Below, in pieces: positions 25,747-34,868 of a DNA stretch of 64,000 bases. Origin of the DNA: JACDAN01 sp963834825 (GTDB lineage Bacteria > Actinomycetota > Thermoleophilia > Gaiellales > Gaiellaceae); the NCBI GenBank assembly GCA_963834825.1, contig CAWICZ010000014.1, forward strand, positions 620,001-684,000, in the 5' to 3' direction. A program made the translations under genes and the position numbers. Below the pieces are notes generated by a model that did not search any database, had not been told where the DNA came from, and was given only the letters and a program-made list of their open reading frames with translations. Position 1 is the first letter of the stretch. Each line of letters opens with the position of its first letter.

Positions 25747-26526
25747 ATGACCGCCGTGCAAGAAACCCCTCTCGTCACAGACCGGCCTGAACAGGGGCCG
25801 GAGCCTTCGGCTACCGACAGTGCCGCGGTCGCCGATCGGGCGATGATCGTGTTCGAGAACGTCCGAAAGGTGTACGAGCCGAACGTCGTCGCGCTCGAGG
25901 ACGCCTCGTTCGTGATCGAGAAGGGCGAGTTCATCTTCCTCGTCGGCCCGTCGGGCTCCGGGAAGTCGACGATGGTTCGCCTGCTGCTCAAGGAGCTCGA
26001 GCCCACTGCTGGTCGGATCGTCGTCGGGGGACGCGACCTGGGACGGCTCCGCCGGTCGAAGGTGCCGCAGCTGCGCCGGAACATTGGGTGCGTCTTCCAG
26101 GACTTCAAGCTGCTCCCGAACCGCTCGACGTCCGAGAACGTGGCCTACGCGCTGAAGGTGCAGGGCGAGTCGCGCAACGCGATCCGGAACAAGGTGCCCG
26201 AGGTGCTGGGTCTCGTCGGCCTGACCCACAAGGTGAACTCCTTCCCCGACGAGCTCTCCGGAGGCGAACAGCAGCGCGTCTCGATCGCGCGTGCCTTCGT
26301 CAACCACCCGCCGTTGCTCGTCTGCGATGAGCCGACCGGGAACCTCGACCCCGACACGTCGGTGGGGATCATGCAGCTCCTCTACCGGATCAATCGGACC
26401 GGCACGACGGTCGTCATGGCGACGCACGACCGCGAGATGGTCGACAAGATGCGCCGCCGCGTGATCGCCCTCGAGGAGGGTCGGATCGCGCGCGACGAGC
26501 GACGCGGGGGCTACGTCTCCGAGTGA
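25747..26526 (+). CDS. ftsE: Cell division ATP-binding protein FtsE
   Basis: ATPase partner of FtsX; together they activate cell-wall hydrolases at the division site. 259 residues from ATG 25747; Walker A GPSGSGKS, Q-loop VFQDFKLLPNR, signature LSGGEQQR, Walker B LLVCDEPTGNLD. The first 32 residues (rich in T, P, E) precede the normal FtsE start MIVFENVRKVY, which has its own ATG at 25843, so the true start may be 25843 giving 227 residues. Neither has a strong SD. Stop overlaps the ftsX start. Confidence 0.95.
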   Translation: MTAVQETPLVTDRPEQGPEPSATDSAAVADRAMIVFENVRKVYEPNVVALEDASFVIEKGEFIFLVGPSGSGKSTMVRLLLKELEPTAGRIVVGGRDLGRLRRSKVPQLRRNIGCVFQDFKLLPNRSTSENVAYALKVQGESRNAIRNKVPEVLGLVGLTHKVNSFPDELSGGEQQRVSIARAFVNHPPLLVCDEPTGNLDPDTSVGIMQLLYRINRTGTTVVMATHDREMVDKMRRRVIALEEGRIARDERRGGYVSE

Positions 26527-27401
26527 GGCTCAAGATGATGCTCGGCGAGGCCGTCCGCTCGATCGGAGCGAACGTCTCGACCACCGTCGCGGCGACGATG
26601 ACGGTCCTGATCGGGATGTTCCTGCTCGGGCTCTTCATCGCCTTCGCGACGTACGCCCACTCGTGGAGCGACCACGTCAAGGACGAGCTCGTCGTCAAGG
26701 TCTTCTTCGACCGCACCGCCGTCCCGAAGAACGTCGAGGCGGTAAGGGTCAAGCTCGAGTCCGACCAGCGGGTGGACAAGGAGCAGCTGCAGTTCATCTC
26801 GGCCGCCGAGGGGCTCGAGAAGATGCGGAAAGAGCGCCCGGACTTCTTCGGCGGGTCCGGCCTGCCGTACAACCCGCTCGGGGCTGCCTATACGGTCCAT
26901 CCGCTCAAAGCCGAGGACACGGAGGCGATCGCCGCCAGCCTCAAGCCGTACCCGGCGGGGGTCCACAACGTGACCTACGGCGAGGACAAGGCGAAGCGCA
27001 TCCTCAGGGTCGCGAACGTGATCAACACGATCTTCTTCCTGGCCGGACTGATCTTGCTGACCGCATCGACGATCCTGATCGCGAACACGATTCGGCTCTC
27101 GATCTTCTCGCGGCGTCGCGAGATCGAGGTGATGAAGCTCGTCGGCGCGACGAACTGGTTCGTCCGGGGCCCGTTCATGCTCGAAGGGCTGATCTGCGGC
27201 CTCGGCGGAGCCCTGCTGGCCGTGATCCTGCTCTTCCTGAGCAAGGAAGTCGCGCTTCCGGCGATCATCCCGCGGCTCGACAGCGGTCCCGGCGTCGAGG
27301 CCCTGTCCTTCTGGGCCAACGCACTGATCCTGCTCGGGCTCGGGCTCCTGCTCGGCGCGGCCGGGTCCGGGCTTACGCTGCGCCGCTTCCTCCGGATCTA
27401 G
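26523..27401 (+). CDS. ftsX: Cell division protein FtsX
   Basis: 292-residue integral membrane protein. One helix near residues 22-46, a large extracytoplasmic loop (about 50-165) for contact with a peptidoglycan hydrolase partner, then three helices with the FtsX core RRREIEVMKLVGATNWFVRGPFMLEGL. Start GTG 26523 overlaps the ftsE stop (GTGA), so the pair is translationally coupled. No hydrolase gene follows in this operon. Confidence 0.95.
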   Translation: MRLKMMLGEAVRSIGANVSTTVAATMTVLIGMFLLGLFIAFATYAHSWSDHVKDELVVKVFFDRTAVPKNVEAVRVKLESDQRVDKEQLQFISAAEGLEKMRKERPDFFGGSGLPYNPLGAAYTVHPLKAEDTEAIAASLKPYPAGVHNVTYGEDKAKRILRVANVINTIFFLAGLILLTASTILIANTIRLSIFSRRREIEVMKLVGATNWFVRGPFMLEGLICGLGGALLAVILLFLSKEVALPAIIPRLDSGPGVEALSFWANALILLGLGLLLGAAGSGLTLRRFLRI

Positions 27402-27424
27402 CGCGTCCGGACGATGCGGCCGGC

Positions 27425-29128
27425 ATGAACCGCCGGACGGGAGACGTCGAGCGGGAGCGCATCGTCGTCGAGGTCGGCCGGCGCGGCCGGCTCGTCGTCG
27501 GGGAGCCGTTCTTCACACCTGGCGTCCCGCTCGTACTCGACCGGCGCGGCCTCGCGGACGTCCGCCCCGGCCAGCTCGCCGTGGTCGCTCCGCGCAAGGG
27601 CCGCGCGCGGCTCGAGAAGGCGCTCGGGCCCGCGGACTCGATCGAGACGGTGCTCGAGGCCCTGCTCGAGCAGGAAGGCCTCGCCCAACAGCACGAGCTC
27701 CACGACGTCCCCGAGCCGACGCTCGAGGGGCGGGTCGACCTGCGCGAGCAGCCTGCGTTCACGATCGACCCGGAGACGGCGCGGGACTTCGACGACGCGA
27801 TCGCCGTCAAGCCCGAGCGCGACGGCCTCCGAGCCTGGGTGCACATCGCCGACGTGTCCCACTTCGTCCCCGCCGGCACGCCGCTCGACCGCGGCGCCGC
27901 CGAGCGCTCGTTCTCGGCCTACGTCCCCGGCCGGGTGGCGCCGATGCTGCCGCCCGAGCTGGCGGACGATCTCTGCAGCCTCCGTCCGAATCAGGACCGG
28001 TTATGCGTGACGGTCGAGCTGCCCTTCGACGGCAACCTCGATCCCGGCGAGCCCTCGTTCTACCGCTCTGTGATCCGGAGCCGGCGACGGCTCAGCTACG
28101 GCGAGGCGGAGCGCGTTCTAGCCGGCAAGGAACAGGCGACGGAGGAGATCACAGAGGGCCTCCGGCACGCCGAGCGGCTCGCACTCGAGCTCCGGCGCCG
28201 TCGCTTCGCTCGCGGTGCGCTTCGGATCACGACGAGAGAGATCGCCTTTGCCTTCGACGGCCGTGGCGGGGTCGATCGGGCCTGGCTCGAGTCGGAGCCG
28301 CACGCCCACATGCTCATCGAGGAGCTGATGATCCTGGCCAACGAGGCCGTCGCCGGCCTCCTCGCCGGCCGCCGGCGCGAGGCGCTCTACCGGGTCCACG
28401 AGCCCCCAGACCCGCAGGCGATCTCGCTGTTGCTGGCGAAGCTGGCCGACCTCGAGGTTCCGACGCCTCCGGCCCCGAAACCCGAGGAGCTGACCGCGCG
28501 GCAGGCCGCCAAGCTGGCGGGCCGGATCAGCGAGCGTGTCAGCGAGTACGTCGAGTCGAGCGGCCGCGGCGTGGAGGCGTTCCCGGCTCTCGTGCTGCGG
28601 GCGCTGAAGCAGGCGCGCTACGACCCGAAGAACCTCGGACACTCGGGGCTCGCCAGTCCCGCCTACTGCCACTTCACGTCGCCGATCCGCCGCTACCCCG
28701 ACCTCGTCGTCCACCGCGCGCTCCTCCGCGAGCTGGGCGCCGCTGACGACCCGCCGCCGGGAGAGCTACCCGAGCTGGCCGAGCACTGCTCGACGAAGGA
28801 GCGCACGATCGCCTCGGTCGAGCACCGCGCCGACGACATCTGCCTGGCCTGGCTGCTCGAGGCCGTCCTCTATGACCGGGGCTGGGAGGCGAGCTTCGAG
28901 GGCGAGATCACAGGTGTGATCGCCTCCGGTCTCTTCGCGCGCTTCGGCGATGTGTTCGAGGGCTATCTGCCGGTCCGGAAGCTCCCCGGATACTTCGAGC
29001 TCAACCCGACCGGCACGATGCTCGTCGCGCGCCGGGGCGGGCGCAGACACCGTCTGGGCGACCCAATCGAGGTTCGCGTCTCCGACATCGACCGCCCAGC
29101 AGGCAAGATAGGGCTCGCACCGGCATGA
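27425..29128 (+). CDS. rnr: RNB-family 3'-5' exoribonuclease (RNase R/VacB type)
   Basis: 567 residues from ATG 27425; in-frame codons upstream overlap ftsX and are not used. The RNB catalytic centre is seen as IDPETARDFDDAIAV near residue 120 with the metal aspartates, and HFTSPIRRYPDLVVHR further on. A C-terminal S1-like domain ends the protein (GVIASGLFARFGDVFEGYLPV). It lacks part of the long N-terminal cold-shock region of E. coli RNase R, so it is a short form. Location three genes before smpB fits the role of RNase R in degrading non-stop mRNA during trans-translation. Confidence 0.88.
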   Translation: MNRRTGDVERERIVVEVGRRGRLVVGEPFFTPGVPLVLDRRGLADVRPGQLAVVAPRKGRARLEKALGPADSIETVLEALLEQEGLAQQHELHDVPEPTLEGRVDLREQPAFTIDPETARDFDDAIAVKPERDGLRAWVHIADVSHFVPAGTPLDRGAAERSFSAYVPGRVAPMLPPELADDLCSLRPNQDRLCVTVELPFDGNLDPGEPSFYRSVIRSRRRLSYGEAERVLAGKEQATEEITEGLRHAERLALELRRRRFARGALRITTREIAFAFDGRGGVDRAWLESEPHAHMLIEELMILANEAVAGLLAGRRREALYRVHEPPDPQAISLLLAKLADLEVPTPPAPKPEELTARQAAKLAGRISERVSEYVESSGRGVEAFPALVLRALKQARYDPKNLGHSGLASPAYCHFTSPIRRYPDLVVHRALLRELGAADDPPPGELPELAEHCSTKERTIASVEHRADDICLAWLLEAVLYDRGWEASFEGEITGVIASGLFARFGDVFEGYLPVRKLPGYFELNPTGTMLVARRGGRRHRLGDPIEVRVSDIDRPAGKIGLAPA

Positions 29129-30051
29129 AGCTCGAAGGCATCCACCACATCACCTGCATCACCGCCGACGCGCCCGGGAACGTGGAGTTCTACGTCGGCG
29201 TCCTCGGCCTGCGGCTGGTCAAGAAGTCCGTGAATCAGGACGACCCGACCGTCTACCACCTCTTCTACGCTGACGAGAAGGGCAGCGCCGGCTCCGACAT
29301 CACGTTCTTCGAGTACCCGGGCGCGAGGCGCGGACAAGCCGGCGCCGGGATGATCCACCGGATCACCTGGCGCGTCGCATCCGAGGAGGCGCTCGACTTC
29401 TGGGAGGAACGCCTGCGTGCGCACGGCGTCGAGACGACTCGTGAGAACGGGCGTCTTCGGTTCGAGGATCCCGAGGGCCTCGGCCTCGAGCTCGCCGTAG
29501 TCTCCACCGAGGATCCGCCGCTCGTCGCCGAACACCCAGAGATCCCAGCCGAGCTCGCCCTCCAGGGTTTCGACAGCGTCCGAGCCTATTCCGCTGCTCC
29601 GGACGCGAGTCGACCGCTGCTCGAGGACACCCTGGGCTTCGAGCCACGCGGCGACAACGAGTGGGACGTTCGCGGCGAGCAGCGTGGAGGCCTCTATGCC
29701 TACGACGAGGCCCCGACCGAGCCGGGGCGGGGCGGGGCGGGCACGGTGCACCACGTGGCGTGGGCGACCACGATGGAGGAGCACGAGGGATGGCGCGAGC
29801 GCGTCGCACAGGCCGGGGCGCAGCCGACGCCGATCATCGACCGCTACTACTTCCGCTCGATCTATTTCCGTGAGCCGAGCGGGGTGCTCTTCGAGCTCGC
29901 AACCCTGGGGCCAGGCTTCACCACCGATGAGCCGCTGGAGACGCTGGGCGAGCGGCTCGCCCTGCCGCCCGACTACGAGGCGCTGCGCGACCGGCTCGAG
30001 GACGTGCTGACGCCGCTGCCCGACCCGCGGGCCGCTTGGACTACCAGGTAA
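29125..30051 (+). CDS. VOC-family (glyoxalase/ring-cleaving dioxygenase-like) protein
   Basis: 308 residues, ATGA overlap with rnr. Two tandem vicinal-oxygen-chelate halves: first starts GIHHITCITADAPGNVEFYVGVLGLRLVK, second near residue 150 with GFDSVRAYSA and HHVAWAT, closing with YFREPSGVLFELAT. This pattern matches the MhqO-type ring-cleaving dioxygenase group, with metal ligands H-H-E across the halves. Substrate is not predictable. The next gene starts inside its 3' end (30036), typical of co-translated VOC-hydrolase pairs such as mhqO-mhqD. Confidence 0.82.
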   Translation: MKLEGIHHITCITADAPGNVEFYVGVLGLRLVKKSVNQDDPTVYHLFYADEKGSAGSDITFFEYPGARRGQAGAGMIHRITWRVASEEALDFWEERLRAHGVETTRENGRLRFEDPEGLGLELAVVSTEDPPLVAEHPEIPAELALQGFDSVRAYSAAPDASRPLLEDTLGFEPRGDNEWDVRGEQRGGLYAYDEAPTEPGRGGAGTVHHVAWATTMEEHEGWRERVAQAGAQPTPIIDRYYFRSIYFREPSGVLFELATLGPGFTTDEPLETLGERLALPPDYEALRDRLEDVLTPLPDPRAAWTTR

Positions 30052-30669
30052 GGGAGGCCCAAGGCGAGCCGGCCGGCGCCCTTGTGCTCTTCCATGGGCG
30101 CGGCGCCGACGAGCTCGATCTCTATCCGCTGCTCGACTTCCTCGATCCGGAGCAGCGGCTCCTCGGCGTGACGCCGCGCGGCCCGTTCTCGTTCCCGCCG
30201 GGCGGGGCGCACTGGTACGCGCTCCGGGAGGTGGGGTATCCCGATCGCGAGACGTTCCAGGCGACCTACCGGGACGTCGGCGCCTGGCTGGACGGCTTCC
30301 TGGAAGAGCGCGGAATCGGGCACGATCGAACCGTGCTCGGCGGCTTCTCGCAGGGCGCCGTGATGGCCTACTCCTTCAGCCTCGGAGAGGGACGGCCGCG
30401 CCCGGCCGCACTGATCGCGCTCTCCGGCTTCATCCCGACCGTCGACGGGTTCGAGCTCGACCTGGCCGAGATCCCGCCGGTCGCGATCGGCCACGGGACG
30501 TTCGACCCGATCATCTCGGTCGAGTTCGGGCGGCAGGCTCGGAAGCTGCTCGAGGATGCGGGTGCGTCGGTGATCTACCGCGAGTACCCGCTCCCGCATG
30601 CGATCGATCCGGCATTTCCTGACGGAACTTCGGCCCTGGGTGGCTGCGGCCGTGGCAGGCGACAATTAG
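30036..30669 (+). CDS. Phospholipase/carboxylesterase-type alpha/beta hydrolase, C-terminal frameshift
   Basis: TTG start inside the end of the VOC gene. Hydrolase of the MhqD/carboxylesterase group: LVLFHGRGADELDL oxyanion region, nucleophile GGFSQGAV, acid in GTFDPII and histidine in PLPHAID, so the triad is complete. Just after that histidine the frame changes at GCATTTCCTG (near 30619): one T too many. With the shift the protein ends normally as LTELRPWVAAAVAGDN at TAG 30667, 3 bases before smpB. Without it the frame runs 240 bases into smpB as low-complexity sequence. Enzyme may be functional; the frameshift may be an error. Confidence 0.78.
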
Positions 30670-30672
30670 GTC

Positions 30673-31131
30673 ATGGCCGGAGGCGAAAAGCTGATCGCAG
30701 AGAACCGCAAGGCGCGGCACGAGTTCCACCTGCTCGAGCGCCACGAAGCCGGGCTCGTGCTGACCGGCTCGGAGATCAAGTCGTTGCGCCAGGGCGGCGC
30801 GCAGCTCCAGCGCGCGTTCGGGGATTTGCGCGACGGCGAGCTCTGGCTCGTCGGCGCCCACATCGCGCCGTACGACCAGGCCGGTGTCGACAGCCACAAC
30901 CCTGACCGCGACCGCAAGCTTCTCCTGCATCGTCGCGAGATCGACGCGCTGCGAGGCAAGGTGCAGGAGCGCGGCTTCACGCTCGTTCCGACCAAGCTCT
31001 ACTTCAAGAACGGCCGCGCCAAGGTCGAGATTGCGCTCGCGAAGGGGAAGGACGTGCGCGACCGGCGTCGGGAGATCGCCAAGCGCGACGCCGATCGTCA
31101 GATCGAGCGCGCCATGAGGGCGCGCCGCTAG
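30673..31131 (+). CDS. smpB: SsrA-binding protein
   Basis: 152-residue partner of tmRNA in trans-translation, delivering it to stalled ribosomes. Family motifs: NRKARHEFHLLERHEAGLVLTGSEIKSLR, then VGAHIAPYDQ, and the basic C-terminal tail KGKDVRDRRREIAKRDADRQIERAMRARR (positions 122-152) that mimics a codon-anticodon end in the mRNA channel. Starts 3 bases after the hydrolase stop. The matching ssrA gene is at 41733. Confidence 0.97.
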   Translation: MAGGEKLIAENRKARHEFHLLERHEAGLVLTGSEIKSLRQGGAQLQRAFGDLRDGELWLVGAHIAPYDQAGVDSHNPDRDRKLLLHRREIDALRGKVQERGFTLVPTKLYFKNGRAKVEIALAKGKDVRDRRREIAKRDADRQIERAMRARR

Positions 31132-31187
31132 CGACCTCGCGCGCGGGCCCTTCGCTTCCAACGTTGGCGTGTGGCTGGTCTAGCGCC

Positions 31188-34100
31188 TCAAGGGGCGAAG
31201 GTGACCCCGAACCGGGCAGGTCGGTTGGCGGCGTCGAAGTAGACACGCAGGCCGACCGCGTTGCTGTGGCTGCCGCCTGGCCCATCGCACTTGGAGCCGT
31301 TCGGGTTGGTGCCGATCCTCGTCGACAGCGTGAGCGAGAGGGTGGTGCCGGCAGGAACAGGTGTGGCTGCGATCGGGCCGAAGCTGGCGGTGATCTCCTT
31401 CGCCAGGTCGGGGTTCCTGGTCACGCCCGTGATGCAGGGTGCCATGGACGTGCCGACCAGCACACCGTTCTTGAACAGCTGTGCGCGCAGGTCGAACTGC
31501 GTGCCTTGATCGTCGCTGTTCTTCAGCCCGAGGAAGGCGTGCATGTCGCCGAGCGCATCGAGGGTCTTAGTGGAACTGGCCGGTGTGGCCGTCCAGGTGC
31601 CGACCTCCGTCCACGGGTTGCCACCCGAGAACGCGATGCCGATCGAGTCCTTGAACTTCGCGGTCGTGCCAGTCGGGGCCGTGGAATCGAGGGTGAGTGT
31701 CGGTGGGTTGGCGGTGGGGCCGCTGCCGTGGAGGTAGAAGACAGCTTCTGGGGCGCGAACTAAGTAGGTGACCGCCTTCGTCGAGATATTGCCCGCGAGG
31801 TCGGTGGCCGTCACCGTGAACGCATGGATCCCGGCCGTTCTCGTATCGACGAAGCCTCCGACGAGTGTCGCCCCCGTGCAGCTTGTGACGCCGCCTGGGT
31901 CGGAGCACGCGAACTCGGGTGGCACTTGTTGATTGAGTGTGAAAACGGCCTCTGGGAGCGGCCGGTCGATGACAATCGCTGGGGCCTGGGTCGTGTCGAC
32001 GAACGAGGTGTGGTTCACGCCCTTGTTTGCGCCGAAGCCGGTGTTTCCGTTCACGTCGCGCGACTCGCCGATGATGCTCGTCGGCGTGGTCAGGCCGTCG
32101 ACGCGCGCGGTCCACAGGTCGCCGGAGACGGGCTGGAGCTGCCTGAACTGCCAGACCGCCTGCGTCCCGATGTTGTAGAGGACCGCCACCTTGCCAACTC
32201 CCGCCGCGTCGGTCGTCCGAACGAAGAACGTCGTGCCGCCGTCGTGGATGACGCCGCCGACCTGGTGGATCCGGGGCGCCGTGACGTCGGTCGAGCTCGA
32301 GTAGGAGACGTCGAGCCCGATCGAGTCGACGAGCCGTTCCGTCCCGAGGTCCGGATTGCCGCCCGTGTTGGGACGGAACTGGCCCGCCTTCACGACAACT
32401 GACGCGCGTTCCACGCCGAGGCTCCGCGTTCGGAGCAGCGACACGAAGTTCGCAGGCCAGAACGTGTTCGCGAAGTTCGGATGCGGTTCCTTGAGCTCCG
32501 AGTCGATCCGCGGGTACGCGAGCAACGGGCTCACGTTGGGCACGTCGTGGGTGCTGAGCGACCGGATGAATACACCCCTCGCGGACTTACCAGGCACTGT
32601 GACCTCCGTCGACAAGAGCGGCGTGACGGGCCTGTAGGGGACGTTCAGGGTGTTGCGCCCGATCTCCCAGTACCTCCGGCCGTTGGAAAGGGTGTGCGAA
32701 GTCGGGTTTGGCGTCAGCGGAGCGAGGCTGGCGACATCGAGGCCGTTCTCGGGCGTCGTCGCGGGCGGAGTCGGCGGCGTCGAGCTGCCGGGCGTTCTGA
32801 AGTGGTAGAAGGGCAGCCCGTAGAAGGTCGCCTCGATCATCGCCTTCTCATCGAAGACGTCGTAGTCGCCCGCCGTCAGGTAGTACGTCTGTAGGGCGTC
32901 GATCCACTGCTCGCCGACGGAGGTGTCGGCCGAGTTCAGCTTCTGCCCGAAGAGGCGCAGCAGGCGCTCCGTCAACGCGACGGTCACCGTGTCGCCGTAG
33001 CCGAAGCCGGTGTTCGCGATGTAGACGGCGTTCTTGGCCTGCAGGTAGCTGTCGACCCAGTCCTTCTTGCGGGCCGCGTCGCCGCTTAGCAGGTCGGGAA
33101 CGTTGAGGCCGCCGTGGCAGCCCATGTTGAAGACGATCCTGCCGGCGATCTTCGCGGCACCCGGGACGTCGGCCGTCGTGACCATCTGCCCGACGTTCAG
33201 GATCGGGCTCGGTCCCGCCGGCTGCGCAAGCCAGTGGCTGTAGTGCGCGTTGGGCGAGATGATGTCCGGCACGGCCGGATCGCCCGCCGCGTTCGTCTTG
33301 TTGAACGACTTGGCGAGGAACTGGTTCCGATCCCACTGATTCGCCGCGCCGGTCGCCGAGATGAGCGTGTCGTTGACGATCCCAGGGAACTGCGCGGCTA
33401 GGGCGCCGTCGATGTCGTTCGCGCCGTCGGTGAGGAAGTCGTAGCCCATCGTCACCGCGCTCTTCGGGTCGAGCAGACCGTTCGCGCTGATGTACTGCTC
33501 GAACTGGCCTCCGATGTGCGCGGGGGTCTCCACGAGCCTGGAGACGGGTGTCTGCGCGAGCGGCAGGTCATGCCCGAGCCAGTTGATCTTCGTGAAGGCG
33601 CCGTAGGCGCCGTCGGTCGGCACGGTGTTCTGGGCCGCCGCTGCGTAGAGGGCGTTGCCGCGGGTGAGGTTGTTCGTCGTGAAGGCGAGGTCGGCCGCCT
33701 CGTCGATCTCGGGCGAGAGCGACGTCATGTCGTCCTGGCGGTACATCGGAATGACCTGATCGGTGCCGAGCAGGACGATGTAGCGGAGCTGCGGCAGCGC
33801 GGCCCGGTACGTCGCGATGACGTCGTTGATTCGCCGCACGACGTTGTTGGCGGCGTCGACCGAGCACGGGCTCTGGTCCCATGCCGCGTAGGCGGTGCGG
33901 ACTGTCGCGTTGCCGTCGACGGGGATCACGGCGCCGTTGACTTCGGGCCGCGCGGCAACCACGTGCAGCGGCGACGCCGGCCCGGGCGTCAGCAGCGCAT
34001 TCGCCGCCGCAGCGCCGTAGAGGCCCGCGAGCCGCTGGCGGTTGACGACGAACAGGGTCTTGGTCGCCGGATTCAGGGATGCCGGCGCCGGCAGCGTCCC

Positions 34101-34868
34101 GGGTGCCGGCCCGGCCAGGCCTGTCACGGCCGGACACGGCGGCAGTGGCGGCGGGTCGATGACCTGCAGTCGGAGCACGTAGGGCTTCGCGCTGTGCGAG
34201 CCGTTGAAGCCGCTCACGCTTACGATCGCATCACCGCTCTCGCCGGCCTTGACGATCTGAGCCGCCTCGCTCTCCGAGCCTCGCGTCGCCGAGATCGAGC
34301 CGGCGGGGATTGAGCCCGCCGGGATGCTCCCTGCCGGGATGCTTCCGGCTGGGACGTCGGCAAGCGTCTCCGGAGGCAACCTGCGCTGCGAATCGTCGAC
34401 CGAGGCGCCGAAGTCCTCGACCGGGATGCTGCCCGCCGGGATCGAGCCCGCCGGGCTCGACTGGAGCGCGGGGGAGAACGGCTTGTTGACGACGAGGTCG
34501 AAGTCCGCGCCTTCCGGAACGTTCAGGTACGCGATCACCTTCGAATGGCGCGGCAGATCGCCGATCGGGAAGCGGAAGTGCTCCTGATCCGACTCGTGCG
34601 AGACGTGCCCGACCACCAGCGTGTTCCTGGCGATTACAGGAGACGTGAGCGGATCATCGTTCGCCTCATGGTTCTCCGTTACCAGCACGGGGGCTGCGTC
34701 ACCCGCCGACTTGGTCGTCGGCCCGCTCGCGACGCTGACGTCCGAGCTCTGGTCGCCGAGCGTCAGGCCGGCGTACGCGGTGAAGTCCATGCGAACGTGG
34801 CGAGTCGAGGTCTCGCCACAGGGCGTCGTTCCCTGCGGGGTGAAGACCAGGTCGCCGTTTCGTTCCCC
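31188..34868 (-). CDS. Giant secreted protein, C-terminal part: gingipain-like (C25) cysteine peptidase with PAGSI array
   Basis: Continues the gene that begins at 37294 after a one-base shift in a short G run (plus-strand CCCC, 34865-34868); the frame is open from there to the stop at 31188. Order: a cell-surface pre-peptidase-like segment interrupted by PAGSI repeats; a domain of about 450 residues (roughly 32790-34140) resembling clan CD family C25, with histidines in NAHYSHW (33234-33245) and a Cys-His in MGCHGG (Cys codon 33117-33119); then beta-sandwich/Ig-like segments (FTVTATDLAGN) to the end. No sortase LPXTG or C-terminal helix is seen, so the protein is probably released or held non-covalently. 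Confidence 0.72.
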   Translation of the reverse strand, partial: GERNGDLVFTPQGTTPCGETSTRHVRMDFTAYAGLTLGDQSSDVSVASGPTTKSAGDAAPVLVTENHEANDDPLTSPVIARNTLVVGHVSHESDQEHFRFPIGDLPRHSKVIAYLNVPEGADFDLVVNKPFSPALQSSPAGSIPAGSIPVEDFGASVDDSQRRLPPETLADVPAGSIPAGSIPAGSIPAGSISATRGSESEAAQIVKAGESGDAIVSVSGFNGSHSAKPYVLRLQVIDPPPLPPCPAVTGLAGPAPGTLPAPASLNPATKTLFVVNRQRLAGLYGAAAANALLTPGPASPLHVVAARPEVNGAVIPVDGNATVRTAYAAWDQSPCSVDAANNVVRRINDVIATYRAALPQLRYIVLLGTDQVIPMYRQDDMTSLSPEIDEAADLAFTTNNLTRGNALYAAAAQNTVPTDGAYGAFTKINWLGHDLPLAQTPVSRLVETPAHIGGQFEQYISANGLLDPKSAVTMGYDFLTDGANDIDGALAAQFPGIVNDTLISATGAANQWDRNQFLAKSFNKTNAAGDPAVPDIISPNAHYSHWLAQPAGPSPILNVGQMVTTADVPGAAKIAGRIVFNMGCHGGLNVPDLLSGDAARKKDWVDSYLQAKNAVYIANTGFGYGDTVTVALTERLLRLFGQKLNSADTSVGEQWIDALQTYYLTAGDYDVFDEKAMIEATFYGLPFYHFRTPGSSTPPTPPATTPENGLDVASLAPLTPNPTSHTLSNGRRYWEIGRNTLNVPYRPVTPLLSTEVTVPGKSARGVFIRSLSTHDVPNVSPLLAYPRIDSELKEPHPNFANTFWPANFVSLLRTRSLGVERASVVVKAGQFRPNTGGNPDLGTERLVDSIGLDVSYSSSTDVTAPRIHQVGGVIHDGGTTFFVRTTDAAGVGKVAVLYNIGTQAVWQFRQLQPVSGDLWTARVDGLTTPTSIIGESRDVNGNTGFGANKGVNHTSFVDTTQAPAIVIDRPLPEAVFTLNQQVPPEFACSDPGGVTSCTGATLVGGFVDTRTAGIHAFTVTATDLAGNISTKAVTYLVRAPEAVFYLHGSGPTANPPTLTLDSTAPTGTTAKFKDSIGIAFSGGNPWTEVGTWTATPASSTKTLDALGDMHAFLGLKNSDDQGTQFDLRAQLFKNGVLVGTSMAPCITGVTRNPDLAKEITASFGPIAATPVPAGTTLSLTLSTRIGTNPNGSKCDGPGGSHSNAVGLRVYFDAANRPARFGVTFAP
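34300..34460 (-). repeat. PAGSI pentapeptide-coding array 3
   Basis: Two short blocks of 15-base units coding PAGSI (four units near 34300-34350 and two near 34430-34460) separated by about 25 residues of unrelated sequence. They interrupt the pre-peptidase-like segment upstream of the C25 domain. Confidence 0.8.

Noticed and set aside
26663..29128. 821-residue RNase R
   Set aside because: The first 250 residues are a shifted reading of ftsX. ATG 27425 begins the real protein.
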